From: Coptis chinensis
Taxonomy: Eukaryota > Streptophyta > Magnoliopsida > Ranunculales > Ranunculaceae
NCBI GenBank assembly: GCA_015680905.1
Contig: CM027384.1
Coordinates: forward strand, 71,209,501 to 71,273,500
Length of the DNA: 64,000 bases
Direction: 5' to 3'
Shown here one piece after another: positions 33,200 to 43,120 of the stretch (position 1 is its first letter; each line of letters opens with the position of its first letter). The notes beneath the pieces were generated by a model. It was not told the origin of the DNA, made no database searches, and saw only the letters and a program-made list of their open reading frames with translations. A program made the position numbers and the translations under genes.

Positions 33200-34736
33200 T
33201 GATAAGTGCTCAAAAAGTGCTATTTAACCCTTGATTATGCTTCTTGTTTAGCCCTCTTAGTGGACTAATAGTGTTTGTAAGTTATGTTTTATGATTCTAC
33301 AGGTGAAAGAGAGAGTTTTGTGGAATATTAGAGAAAAAGGGGTAAAATTGAGCAATTCGGAGCATTAAGGATTGCATGGGAAGCCCGTGGACAATCATAG
33401 AGAAGGCCAAGGAATTAGAGCTATTAAATATGCGACTTGGACCTATTTTAAAGCCTATTTGGAAGCCCAAGGCCAAAAGATTTGTTACTTGGACCAAAGC
33501 CCGCAAAAAAGGATATAAGGATAGAGCAGAAGAGATAAAATAGGCTTATGAGTCTGGGACGCTTGGATCGAGCGTCCAGATGCATTGATCGCGTCTGAGA
33601 CACATGAATAGTGCGTCCAGACGCATGGATCGACACTGTAGCCAATTTCTTCTCAGTTTTGGAGACGGTTGGACTCTGAAAGAAGTTTATTTGTATTAGG
33701 AAACAAATAACGGTTTGGAATGCTTCTAGAGCTCATTGTAACCTCTATAAATAGAGGACCTAAGTGCCTCATGTAATTTGCCAATTCACTTATACTCTTG
33801 TCCCCAGAACTTAAGGCAGAGAGAGATTAATAATAAAAGATCGGTTTTAACTAGCTGAGTCTTAATAAATTAGTCTTTCTAGTCTTATATTCTTCGACTC
33901 TTCTTCTTCTCGTTCTTCCTTCTCTATGGAAGGCTAATCTTCTCCTTCAAGGGAGGAGATGAAGCCAGTGCTTAAGGTTTAATGATTCTTCTAGTTTATA
34001 GTGTTCTTCAATCAGGTTAGTTCTTTATGTTTTTAGTTATTAGTTTCATTGCCCAGACTAGGGGATGGAAGTATAGATTAAAGTTTTTATTTATTGCAAT
34101 CGAATATCATGCTAGTTTAGGGTTTTATTTATTGCAATTGAATATTTGCTAGTAATATGCTTTTATTTATTGCAATTGAATATAATGCTATAATAGGGTT
34201 TTATTTATTGTAATTGAATATTATACTATTATTCTCTACTTTTCTTCTAGTTGTGTATTGTTTTAGAGTAAGTGAAGTATTCCTTGTGTTTGCCTTAGAT
34301 GGTGATTCATTGAATAGCTACCCAAGCTCACATAAAAAGAAAGAAGATACTAGTAACATGAATATAGGAACAACCTTAAGTAGAGTTATTCGTTAACGAT
34401 GTTTCGTCCAAGAGGGCATCGACACTCGCTCGATTGTCTAATTGTAGTCTACTTGTGAGAACAACCATGAAGCAAAAGGTCATTGAATCAAAAGTGTTTG
34501 TGGATTCTAATCTCTTGAATTCCCTCTCTTATAAATTCTTAATAGTTTAGTTTAGTTTAGTTTAGCATTAGAATCTATAATCTCTATAATTATAGTTTTT
34601 AATCCTTCAAACCCCCTTTTCAGTCCTGTCTTTCATATAAACATACACTTAAAAGTGGAACGATACCCTATTCATCCTTTACTCATTGAGGGATAATTAG
34701 GTTTTGATACGCTTCTATTTTGTTCAACGACCATAT
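33200..34736 (+). repeat. E2 5' LTR, first part
   Basis: It matches 45025-46536 of the 3' LTR. It contains CpG-bearing repeats of the kind GACGCATGGATCG (33555-33640), a TATA box CTATAAATAG at 33745, and four copies of a minisatellite with TTTATTTATTGCAATTGAAT (34085-34230). It also has a run of TTTAG units (34546-34569). The last ~40 bases of the LTR are at 39541-39576. Confidence 0.9.
33745..33754 (+). promoter_or_regulatory. TATA box in E2 5' LTR
   Basis: CTATAAATAG is repeated at 45572-45581 in the 3' LTR and, on the minus strand, near 57215 in the related E3 LTR. It lies about 50-60 bases after the CpG-bearing repeats. It is probably the element's Pol II promoter. Confidence 0.6.
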
Positions 34737-34764
34737 CTACAACATAAAAGACATTTAAAATCAC

Positions 34765-35105
34765 TCCATAAGTGATGTCAAAAATATACGACGTCACTTT
34801 TGCAAGTGATGTAACTGGTGGCGACGTGAAAAGTTAGGGTTTTCCACATCACTTTTTAAACGATGTCCACAAGTGATGTTACTTTACATCACTTTTTAAT
34901 TGATGTCCACAAGTGATGTTATAACTTTACATCACTTTTTAATCGATGTCCACAAGTGATGTTATAACTTTTAGCATAACTTTTTAAGTGAAATCAATAA
35001 GACCGATTAAACGTCACTTAGAAAGTGACGTTTCATTTAGATTCCAAATTACTTGTAAAGTGATGTGAAATAACTCTTTAAATCACTTTAAAAGTGATGT
35101 CCCAT
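34765..35105. repeat. Left subterminal repeats of the CACTA-like transposon
   Basis: There are about ten AAGTGATGT or ACATCACTT motifs in alternating orientation. They include three near-identical units of about 50 bases, each with GATGTCCACAAGTGATGTTA. Confidence 0.85.
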
Positions 35106-36721
35106 TTAACAAAAAAAAAAAAAAAAAATTGCCCATATCATCTCAATATAATACCATTTTCCTGGTCATTTATCATCAAATAAAGATGAATTGTATCTTA
35201 AAATCACATTCATCACACGAATATCATCTTCAATTACAAATATTACACTATATACAAAAAATTGTAACAAGCCAACATATACCAACAAAATTTAATCTAC
35301 AGTACCGTAGTAAGCCAAAAAGAACCACAATCACCCAACCAAGAACCTATCACAGCCTGACTTGATGCAATCAATTTAATCCAAGAACCTATCACAGCAT
35401 AACAAATCACTCTGTTTTCTTTTTTCTGCAGTATGAAATATTGTACTAGAAAATCAAAACAAATTTTATAAAAGGAAAATAAACAGACGGAACATCCGCA
35501 TAATATAGTACCTAAATGGCAAAGGAAGTTCTATAGAAAACAGTTACTTGTGTTCAAGATCAGGTACTTGTGTTCAAGATCAGGTTCAGCCCTATGCCAA
35601 CAGCTGGTTGGAGGACTTGGAGGTTGAGTTAAAATAAAAACGTTGTCGTCCATTTTCCTGCATCACTAGCGAAGTAATCTAAAACTTGTGCCTGCCCAGA
35701 AAAAAAAAAACATTTAAATAGTTGTTAATGATTTCGGTAGTAACACAAATAGCATGTAAGCAGCACCAGTGCTTTAGGCTCCTATCTAGTATGCTAATAT
35801 TTTTCCAGATTACAGTACTCAAATTAATGGTGCAATTGATTAACCATCATAAGACTACCAAAAAGCTTACCACAATACGGATTGTGATAGAGACTGCATA
35901 TACCAATCAGAACTCAAATTGTCTTTAAGCTTAACCCTATAGTTCCCTATGCAAAAATTGGAACCATTTATCAGAAAATTTTATTGCTTAAACTAAAATC
36001 CAAGATAACTTATTAAAGAAAAGAAAAGACAGATAATTTTTAGTTGGTCAGATGATATTGAAAAATTGAGTGGTTTGAACTAGCTAGAAAAAAAATACAT
36101 GCATTCAAGATCGAAGCAAAAACTAGACGGTTTAGAATGTGAGAAGTTGGAAAAACGCAAGCGAAATGGTGTGGTAGTGCAAACCATAAGCACCTAACCA
36201 TTCCATCACAAAAAATAAAAGCAGATGCAACTTTCATAGTAGGTTCCAATTTGTATTGAATGAAAACATAAAGATATACTTCATAGTTCCAAGTGCAAAA
36301 ACAAAAGCAGCAATTGTGTATAAAAAGAAAGATAAAGTGAAGTGTTAAACTGTTCTAGTCCAGGTTGCCAAACTGTGAGAAGGTGTAGTTTTATTATTGA
36401 TTTAGCAAACAGTTAGGTGTAGTTTTATTATTGATTTAGCAAACAGTTACAATCAAAAAGTGAATTGAGGCTGTTGAGAAGAAGGAGAAGATTCCACTTT
36501 GCACTAGTTGGGCAAAAAAAAACTTCCGATGCAGATTGGAGTTTGGGGAGTTAGTGTGTGCAAATGTCCAATAACAAGTCCATAGGGACAAAAACAACAA
36601 CAATCACATTATCCCCATGCATCTAATACGAACAAACATAGTAAGAGCCCTTTGCTTGAACTAAACAGAAGCATACATGTTGTATATTAGAGAAGAAACA
36701 TCGTTGTATAGACCTTCAAAT
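35106..36721. other. Transposon interior without recognised gene
   Basis: AT-rich DNA downstream (minus strand) of the COG6 stop codon, with no convincing frame. It has an A18 run at 35111 and two short direct repeats: GTACTTGTGTTCAAGATCAG at 35545/35564, and GTGTAGTTTTATTATTGATT at 36384/36417. Part may be COG6 3' flank. Confidence 0.35.
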
Positions 36722-38460
36722 TCATAATATAGTCCTTATCTGACCTGGTGTATGTCTGGCCAATGACTTGGGATCAGGATAACCGTTCTCTAGATCCATG
36801 ATTGCATTATAAACCAATTCGTAAGCTTCGGCAAGTGATCTTGCTGCACAGATACAAGCCTCTGAACGTAGTTGTGGGACTTGCATCTGTTCAAATTCAG
36901 GCAACGAACCTTCAATCCCCAAAACGAGTCCAAATAATGCTCTCAAACAATTTGAAAGTGATACAGGTGGCATGCCCTCTACCTCTGCTAATGACAATTT
37001 AGTTGATGCATCACTATCTTCCTTGTTTACCAAATTCTGAATTTGAGATATTCGGTTAACAAACCATATTTTCTTAGGATGCTAGCCACCTCTTTCTCCA
37101 CAAGAAGGTTCACATTTTTCTCAATCATGGATCGAAGATTTTTAACATTCTCTGCAGCAACATCATGTCCTAACAATGGTTGCTGGATAGCAGATAAGCA
37201 ATTGATGAGGAAGATCTTGGATGGCATGTCATTACTCTACATGACAAAATGATTTTCGAGGTAAACATACATAGCTCATTAAATACTTACAAAAAAACAA
37301 AACCCGATGTCATTTAATTATTTTCACTTTTTACATTACACGACACAAAATTGATTCTAAGAAGGAAAGAAAGAGAGGAATGTAATACTTGTTAGATTGA
37401 GCAAAAGCCAACTTTACCAAAGGCCAAAGGAACCAATGTACACATATAGCAACACATATAACTGTCTGAAATCAACACATATAGCCGTCTGATATACTCA
37501 CCATTTTAGATGGCTTCAGTAAATAGTCCATTAAAGAGAGTAAAAAATGCAATAATTATATTGCTAACCAACCGGGTCGATATATATTAAGGAGATCTCA
37601 AGTAAGAACCTCATAAATGTAGCTCCTCTGCACGGCACAACATATAACACTACAGTATTCTCTTATGACAGCTCGTATCAGACGCAAATTGTCGATGAAT
37701 TTGTGAATTAACAAATACATGGAGAATGAACAGAGGTTTGCAACTCACCTGAGAAGATGGGATGGAACTGCTGTTGTTCAAAAGAGCATCAACAGGTGAT
37801 GAAGAATCCCTAGTAAATTGGCTTGAATCAGAACTCGCTCTACTTCTCCTTAATGACTGGACTGCTTTGGATCTATGTGTTTTCGTTGCTTGCTCAAACA
37901 TCTGCAGGGTGTAAGAATCTGAGTAAATGACTTAAAAGCAAAAGGACTCGCGGACTTGACATCTAATCAACTCGAAGACACGCCTAGAACTTGTAAAAAA
38001 CGTATGGTAGAAGAACTTCTTTCAGTTTTCATCAAAGAAAGAACTGGTTTTAATGGTAGAATAGAAGTTGTCAGAATCTAAGACATCTGCAGTAGACTAG
38101 CTTACTCATGTTCTCACTAGTCACTAGATCTCCAATAATTAAACCACCTTAGGATGTCAACCACAGTAAATACACGAGTATAGAACTTGTCTTTAAACCA
38201 ATGGCCGTGACTCAACCATAACATTAAGTTATCAAGAAAAGTATTGGCTATTCCACCAAATCTATTGCTTACCCTCAGCAATAGGAACGTAGGAGCAAGG
38301 ACTCAAAGGTTATTGCAGTAATACTTGAACGATGGGCTCCAGTGAAGCAGATATCACAGGCTCAAAGTCAAGCTTCTTCACTGAAGCAGGAACCATCAGG
38401 CTATTGTAAGTATCAATAATTTCCAAGAATATCAAACTCCTTAAACATCTTGCCGATTAG
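36722..38460 (-). pseudogene. COG6: Captured fragment of COG6 (conserved oligomeric Golgi complex subunit 6)
   Basis: COG6 is a subunit of the COG tether for retrograde vesicle traffic within the Golgi. Three exons on the minus strand match the C-terminal half of plant COG6. Exon A (about 38460-38325) encodes LEIIDTYNSLMVPAS ... SASLEPIVQ. Exon B (37901-37749) encodes MFEQATKTHRSKAVQSLRRS, then RASSDSSQ. Exon C (37236-36722) encodes KIFLINCLSAIQQPLLGHD, then GSLPEFEQMQVPQLRSEAC and NGYPDPKSLARH, ending QIRTIL and a stop. Introns keep GT-AG borders and correct phase, so genomic DNA was captured, not cDNA. A frameshift near 37030 separates the two halves of exon C. The N-terminal half is absent, so this is a non-functional copy; the parent gene must be elsewhere. 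Confidence 0.9.
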
Positions 38461-39159
38461 AGGTGATCAATTTGACAATGTAATCAATGCCAACTTCAAA
38501 ATAAACTCCACAGTTTTGAAAAATTAATCCCATTTTAAAATACAAAGTGATTTCTTCATATAGAAACCAACTCATATCACCTGTAAAATTCTTGAACTTG
38601 AAGCATGAGAGCGAGAGAGGGAGGGCGCCAAGGCTAGAAAAATGCGAGAGAGATTAATTGAAGAACGAGAGAGAGAGAGAAAGAGAGACGAGGTGGGGGT
38701 GAGAAAGGAGACCTTCTCCTTTTGGGAGTGGGATGGATTTCGGTTTCTAGGCTGAGTGTGTTGGGTTATGAACTATTTGAACTTTAATTTGGAGTGTCGG
38801 TTTTCTGAAATGGGAAATAATGAAAAATTTAGACAAGGCTCCCATATGGTGGCAGTTTTGGGGTGGCTGGTGAATATGGTGGGGGTGGTGGCGGCTTTGC
38901 TTAGCGAGGGTTTTGATTAGAGAGAAAATCACACGGGGTGTGGTGCTAGAAATTTCATTTGAGGCAGGCCCCAAAAATTTGGTGTAAAGTCCAATAATTG
39001 ACCTTCCGCAATAGCAATTAACCCAACAATGCAATCAATTTTATTGCACCCATTCGTCCAAACGCTATCCTTAGTTTTCCAAAAAAAAATTATAGGGTTT
39101 TTTTATAAAATCTATTGAATAAATGCTATCTATTTATAGTTTTCTAGTAGATTTGGAAG
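38461..39159. other. Transposon interior, GA/CT-rich tract
   Basis: At 38600-38690 there is a long GA-rich tract (CT-rich on the minus strand), such as is common in plant 5' untranslated leaders. It lies upstream of the COG6 exons in their orientation. It could come from a promoter or leader captured separately. No coding frame is supported. Confidence 0.3.
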
Positions 39160-39520
39160 TCACATTATAAGTGATTTCGAAAACTTGGCAAAGTCACTTT
39201 TAAAGTAATGTTGAATACATAGATATTACATCACTTTATAAGTGACACGGTGAGTAACAACACCTTTAAAGTGATGTTGAATACATGGATATTACATCAC
39301 TTTATAAGTGATACGGTGAGTGACATAAAAAAGTGTTACTACATCACTATTACGACATCACTTATTAAAATAATGTTGTACAACTCTACTATATTAGTTT
39401 CTAAAATAAGTGATATTAAAAAAAAATTGTGATAATTATTACATCACATGCTGAGAAAAGTGATGTCATAGTTTTCATATGACATCATTTCACTGAAAGT
39501 GATGTAAAATTAGTGATGTC
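39160..39520. repeat. Right subterminal repeats of the CACTA-like transposon
   Basis: Eight or more copies of AAGTGATGT / ACATCACTT-type motifs, partly as a direct duplication (CTTTAAAGTGATGTTGAATAC at about 39200 and 39265). They mirror the left side. Confidence 0.85.
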
Positions 39521-39540
39521 ATATGTCATATTTGTTGTAG

Positions 39541-39576
39541 TATATACCATCTCACACACAAAAAGAGGCATTGTCA
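39541..39576 (+). repeat. E2 5' LTR, last part
   Basis: It continues the LTR beyond the transposon and ends GCATTGTCA, identical to the end of the 3' LTR at 46564. Confidence 0.85.
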
Positions 39577-39578
39577 AA

Positions 39579-39590
39579 TGGCGCCGCTGC
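39579..39590 (+). promoter_or_regulatory. E2 primer-binding site
   Basis: TGGCGCCGCTGC lies two bases after the LTR, the same spacing and type as in A2. Confidence 0.75.
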
Positions 39591-40169
39591 TATTTTAAGT
39601 TGTTTATGTTTAACATTTTCTTTCAAGATTAGAAGTTTCGATCTTGAGGTAGTTTTAGCCGCATCATCCATCCTTTTGAGAAAGAAAGAAGCTTGAAGGA
39701 CATCTTGAAGACAAGATCTACCATCCTGGTTAGTCGAATCTTCATTCTTTTTATTTCATTCTTAGTATAGTTGCATCGTAATTTAGTTTTATTTCTTTCT
39801 TAGTATAGTTGCATCGTAGTTTAGTTTTATTGCTTTCTAATATAATTGCATTTAGGACCTTTTCAACAATTGAAGTTGTAAGCCAACACAGCGAAACATC
39901 AAACTTTAGTGTTTCTTGTCTGAATCTTGACAAACGGACTATCGTCTGTGGGTCGTGGTACTTAAGCAATCCAAGTGATTCACCATAACCCTAGAAGAGA
40001 CAGTTTTAGACAACGGGCGAGATACTAGCTACAAAGCCCAACCTAGTTAAAGGAAAGTAATTTTGCATATTAGTATAATTTAGAATAGTTGCATATTAGT
40101 TTAATTGCATTCAAGCATAGTAGGATACTTTTTCATCATCTTCGCATAGCAAGAATACTAGACAAGATT

Positions 40170-41422
40170 GATACAATGGCCGCACGCAATGATGGAGGTG
40201 TTTTGGACACCAATAATCCTGAAGCTATCCCACCCATGCAAGCATAGCAGAGGAAGAAGCTGAGCGATTTCTATTTGCCAATCATTGGAGACCTACCCAG
40301 CAGTATTGTTTTTCTAGAGACAGAATCTAACCAGTTTGAACTTAGAGCATCAGTAATCTCTATGCTTCCAAAGTTCAATGGTTCAAACAATGTTCAGCCA
40401 TATGTTCACATGAACAAATTTCTATCAGTCCTCAGAACTTTCAAGAACCAGAATATCAAAGATGAAAGTATCAAGTTGATTCTTTTTTCGATCTCACTCG
40501 AAGGTAAAGCCTTTGAATGGTTAACTGCACAGCCGATCAATTCAATAGATAACTGGGAGAAGTTGAAAACAAAGTTTATGAACAAGTTCTACCCTTTTGT
40601 AAGATAGATGCCATGCAGAAAGCCATCGGCAATTTCAAAGGAAAGGTGACTGAAGAATATCATCAAAGCTAGGAGAAATTCAATAATCTGCTAGTCTTGC
40701 GTCCACATCATGGTTATGATAAGAGCACATTGGCTCATTTTTTCTATCGAGGACTCTCGATGATGAACAAGCAGATGATACAGTCAATGCACAAAGGCAA
40801 GTTTACATCAATGGATGGAGAGGAAGCTTACAACTTTCTCGAGAATTTAGCTGAAGAAACACAACAATGGACTACTAGCAACGAGGATGTTGCTTGCATG
40901 GAGGGGGAGCCAAAGCAATTTGGTTACCAAGCACATGAACAATCAGATCAAGAACTGAAGTCTATATTGGCTAGCCTGTCCACCAGCATTGAAACTCTGA
41001 GTAAGAAATTCAACCAGTTCTCTATGAATCCCTCCAAGATAAACAAGTCTCAAGCTAAATCTCTCCCAATCATACAAGCTAGTCAATATTGTGAAGTCTA
41101 TTCGGGCACTTCCCATGCAACTCTAGAATGTCCTGGTTACTATCAACATGCATTAGTTGGAGAGTACAATGTGAACTCATTTCAGAGGGCCAACCAAGGT
41201 GGTAATAACTTTCAAGGCAATTATTGGAGACAGAACGCTGGACCCCCAAGTTCTCAAGATCAAAGTTATATTCCACAGACAAGTCAAGCTTCACTGTTGG
41301 TCCCTCAACAACAATTATACTCTCAACAGAATTCCAATACAAGTGGAGAGTTAGTGCCTAATCCTAGGAGAATGCTATTACTTTGTTATCACAGAAAAAT
41401 TAGAAATTTGAAAGTGTTCTAG
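40170..41422 (+). pseudogene. E2 Gag region
   Basis: The structural Gag protein, opening near 40173 (MAARNDGGVLDTNN, also seen in E3). The core has MLPKFNGSNNVQPYVHMNKF, then EGKAFEWLTAQPINS and KLKTKFMNKFYP. The second half has HHGYDKSTLAHFFYRGL, EEAYNFLENLAEETQQW, and a C..C-type CEVYSGTSHATLECP cluster, then a Q/N-rich tail. It is broken in about two places. Confidence 0.75.
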
Positions 41423-41750
41423 AGCTTCTTGCATAGTCTCAGGTTAATCTCCAGCAATCTCAGGCAAGTCAATGTTCTAGAATGGAGTCTCTAGAGGCTA
41501 AGGTTGACCAACTCACTACTGCTTTGTCTGTAAAGACACAAGCCACTCAACCTAGCTTATTGGAACCAATATCGAGGAGTGAAGATGTATGCCACATTGG
41601 GACAACTTCTAGTACTGATCACCTCCATGATCAGGTCACCTGCCATTACCTCGGATCGATTAAAGATAGACAACGAGGTTGACTTACCTTCTCATGATGG
41701 CATTGTTTCTGAGAACAATCGGGTCAAGATTCAAATGAAGTTCAAATGAA

Positions 41751-42851
41751 GTGGGAGAAATCCTTTCAACTCCCATTTGTCAAGATAACCAAGACAAGAT
41801 ATGCAAGAATGCCCAAAGAGAAAAGAAGAGCACACATTACATGCTGATGTGTTTGTACCAAAGGCACCTTTTCCTATGTTTTTGCTCAAAGCAAAAAAAG
41901 GACAAGCAATTTTTAGAGATGAAGGATGCATTTGAGAAAGATAACATCAATATCCCCTTTCTCAAAGCGATCAAGCAGTTGCCATCATATGCCAAATTCT
42001 TGAAGGATGCATACAACATAAAGAGAAGTACTCATGTTCCAAAGCGAGCATTTCTAGCTGGACAAACAACATCTATTATCCATCAGCAAGCTCCAGTCAA
42101 GCTCAAAGATCCAGGAAGTCCTACAATATCATGCAAGATAGGAGAAAAATTCACGGGTAATGCTCTTTTAGATCTTGGTGCTAGTGTTAATCTCTTGCCA
42201 TATCATGTGTACCAAGCATTGGGCCTGGAGAACCTAAAGCCTACACAAGTCAAATTGAAGTTAGCTGACCGCTCTACCAAGATTCCCAGAGGCATAGTTA
42301 AGGATGTTCTTATTCAAGTAGCTGATTTCTACTATCCAGTGGATTTCATTGTAATAGACACCAAGGAGGCCTTTGATAAAATTTCAATTATTCTAGGCCG
42401 ACCTTTCCTTGCTACCGTAAAAGCTTTGATAAATTGTCACAACGGTGAAATGAAGATCAACTTTGGTAAGATGTCCATGGACATAAATATCTTTCACCTG
42501 TTGTATAAGGATTGTGATGACACCGAAGGTAGAGAGGTGTACTTCCTTGATAGCATGATACAAGAATCCTTCCCATTTGAAGATACAATTGAGAGTGCTC
42601 AATCTACAGAAAACTGTGATGAACTTGAGAACCCTACCACAGAGGCGTTGCTAGCCATGTTCTTGGAATCTCTACATAAAATTCAGGATTTAAGTGAGCA
42701 TAATGGAAAATTGGCAGAGAGAGTATCATATCTTGAAAAGATGAACTCTACATTTAAGGATGAACAACAGACTTCTACCCAGAAAAATCAGTTGCTAGAG
42801 AATCAGCTTAAAGAAGTTTTAGAAAAACAACAGAATCTAGAAGTGAAATGA
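41751..42851 (+). CDS. E2 protease and coiled-coil frame
   Basis: A 366-residue uninterrupted frame. Residues about 60-90 form the block FLKAIKQLPSYAKFLKD shared with A2. The aspartic protease active site NALLDLGASVNLLP is at about residues 138-151, the FYYPVDFIVID block near 200, and ILGRPFLATVKALINC near 215-230. After the protease the protein becomes acidic, then coiled-coil (about residues 300-366, heptads such as LAERVSYLEKMNSTF). Reverse transcriptase does not follow. The in-frame upstream limit is uncertain, because this frame may have been fused to Gag. Confidence 0.75.
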   Translation: MGEILSTPICQDNQDKICKNAQREKKSTHYMLMCLYQRHLFLCFCSKQKKDKQFLEMKDAFEKDNINIPFLKAIKQLPSYAKFLKDAYNIKRSTHVPKRAFLAGQTTSIIHQQAPVKLKDPGSPTISCKIGEKFTGNALLDLGASVNLLPYHVYQALGLENLKPTQVKLKLADRSTKIPRGIVKDVLIQVADFYYPVDFIVIDTKEAFDKISIILGRPFLATVKALINCHNGEMKINFGKMSMDINIFHLLYKDCDDTEGREVYFLDSMIQESFPFEDTIESAQSTENCDELENPTTEALLAMFLESLHKIQDLSEHNGKLAERVSYLEKMNSTFKDEQQTSTQKNQLLENQLKEVLEKQQNLEVK

Positions 42852-43120
42852 GTCTTCTGAAGCAGAAAGTGGACCATATTGATAAGAAGAATTGCACTAC
42901 TGAAGCATCTTCTACACCATCATTGTCTGAACGAGAGAAGTATGTGAGCCAGTCTACCGCCCACCTTGAGCACAGTCAGCCAGACATCCATTATCATCAC
43001 TGTGGTGGTAAAGGGCACATCAGATACTATTGTCCTGTTAAAAAAAAAGATTTTTGTCAATCTTCTACACAGAGGAACCACAAGGCCTATCACACAATCA
43101 TCAGACTTGAAATAGTTTAA
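42848..43120 (+). CDS. E2 zinc-knuckle-like segment after the coiled coil
   Basis: A 90-residue frame overlapping the end of the previous one by four bases. It begins SLLKQKVDHIDKKN, which continues the coiled-coil character. It contains HHCGGKGHIRYYCP, a CCHC-type nucleic-acid-binding knuckle, at about residues 50-63. In most elements this knuckle lies at the end of Gag, before the protease; here it follows protease and coiled coil. It was probably part of the same product. Confidence 0.55.
   Translation: MSLLKQKVDHIDKKNCTTEASSTPSLSEREKYVSQSTAHLEHSQPDIHYHHCGGKGHIRYYCPVKKKDFCQSSTQRNHKAYHTIIRLEIV

Larger units (their letters stand above)
34737..39540 (-). mobile_element. CACTA-like DNA transposon carrying COG6 exons (4.8 kb)
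   Basis: It is inserted in the 5' LTR of E2. The undamaged 3' LTR shows the empty site, which gives a target duplication of TATAT (left copy CATAT) or a 3-bp TAT. The ends are CTACAACA and, inverted, CTACAACAAATATGACAT. Subterminal regions (34765-35105 and 39160-39520) are packed with direct and inverted AAGTGATGT / ACATCACTT motifs, as in CACTA elements where they bind transposase. No transposase is encoded, so it is non-autonomous. The interior carries captured COG6 exons on the minus strand. The superfamily call rests on the ends and the subterminal repeats; the outermost bases are not a perfect CACTA. Confidence 0.7.

Noticed and set aside
34546-34570. Interstitial telomere-like repeat
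   Set aside because: The unit is TTTAG, not TTTAGGG. It is short, and a related short version is in the E2 3' LTR, so it is LTR sequence.
36722-38460. Functional COG6 gene
   Set aside because: Only the C-terminal exons are present, exon C has a frameshift, and the whole lies between transposon ends.
38747-39034. Minus-strand 95-codon frame near the transposon's right end
   Set aside because: No similarity or splice context. Its His/Pro-rich part is the complement of a GGTGGTGG-type low-complexity tract.
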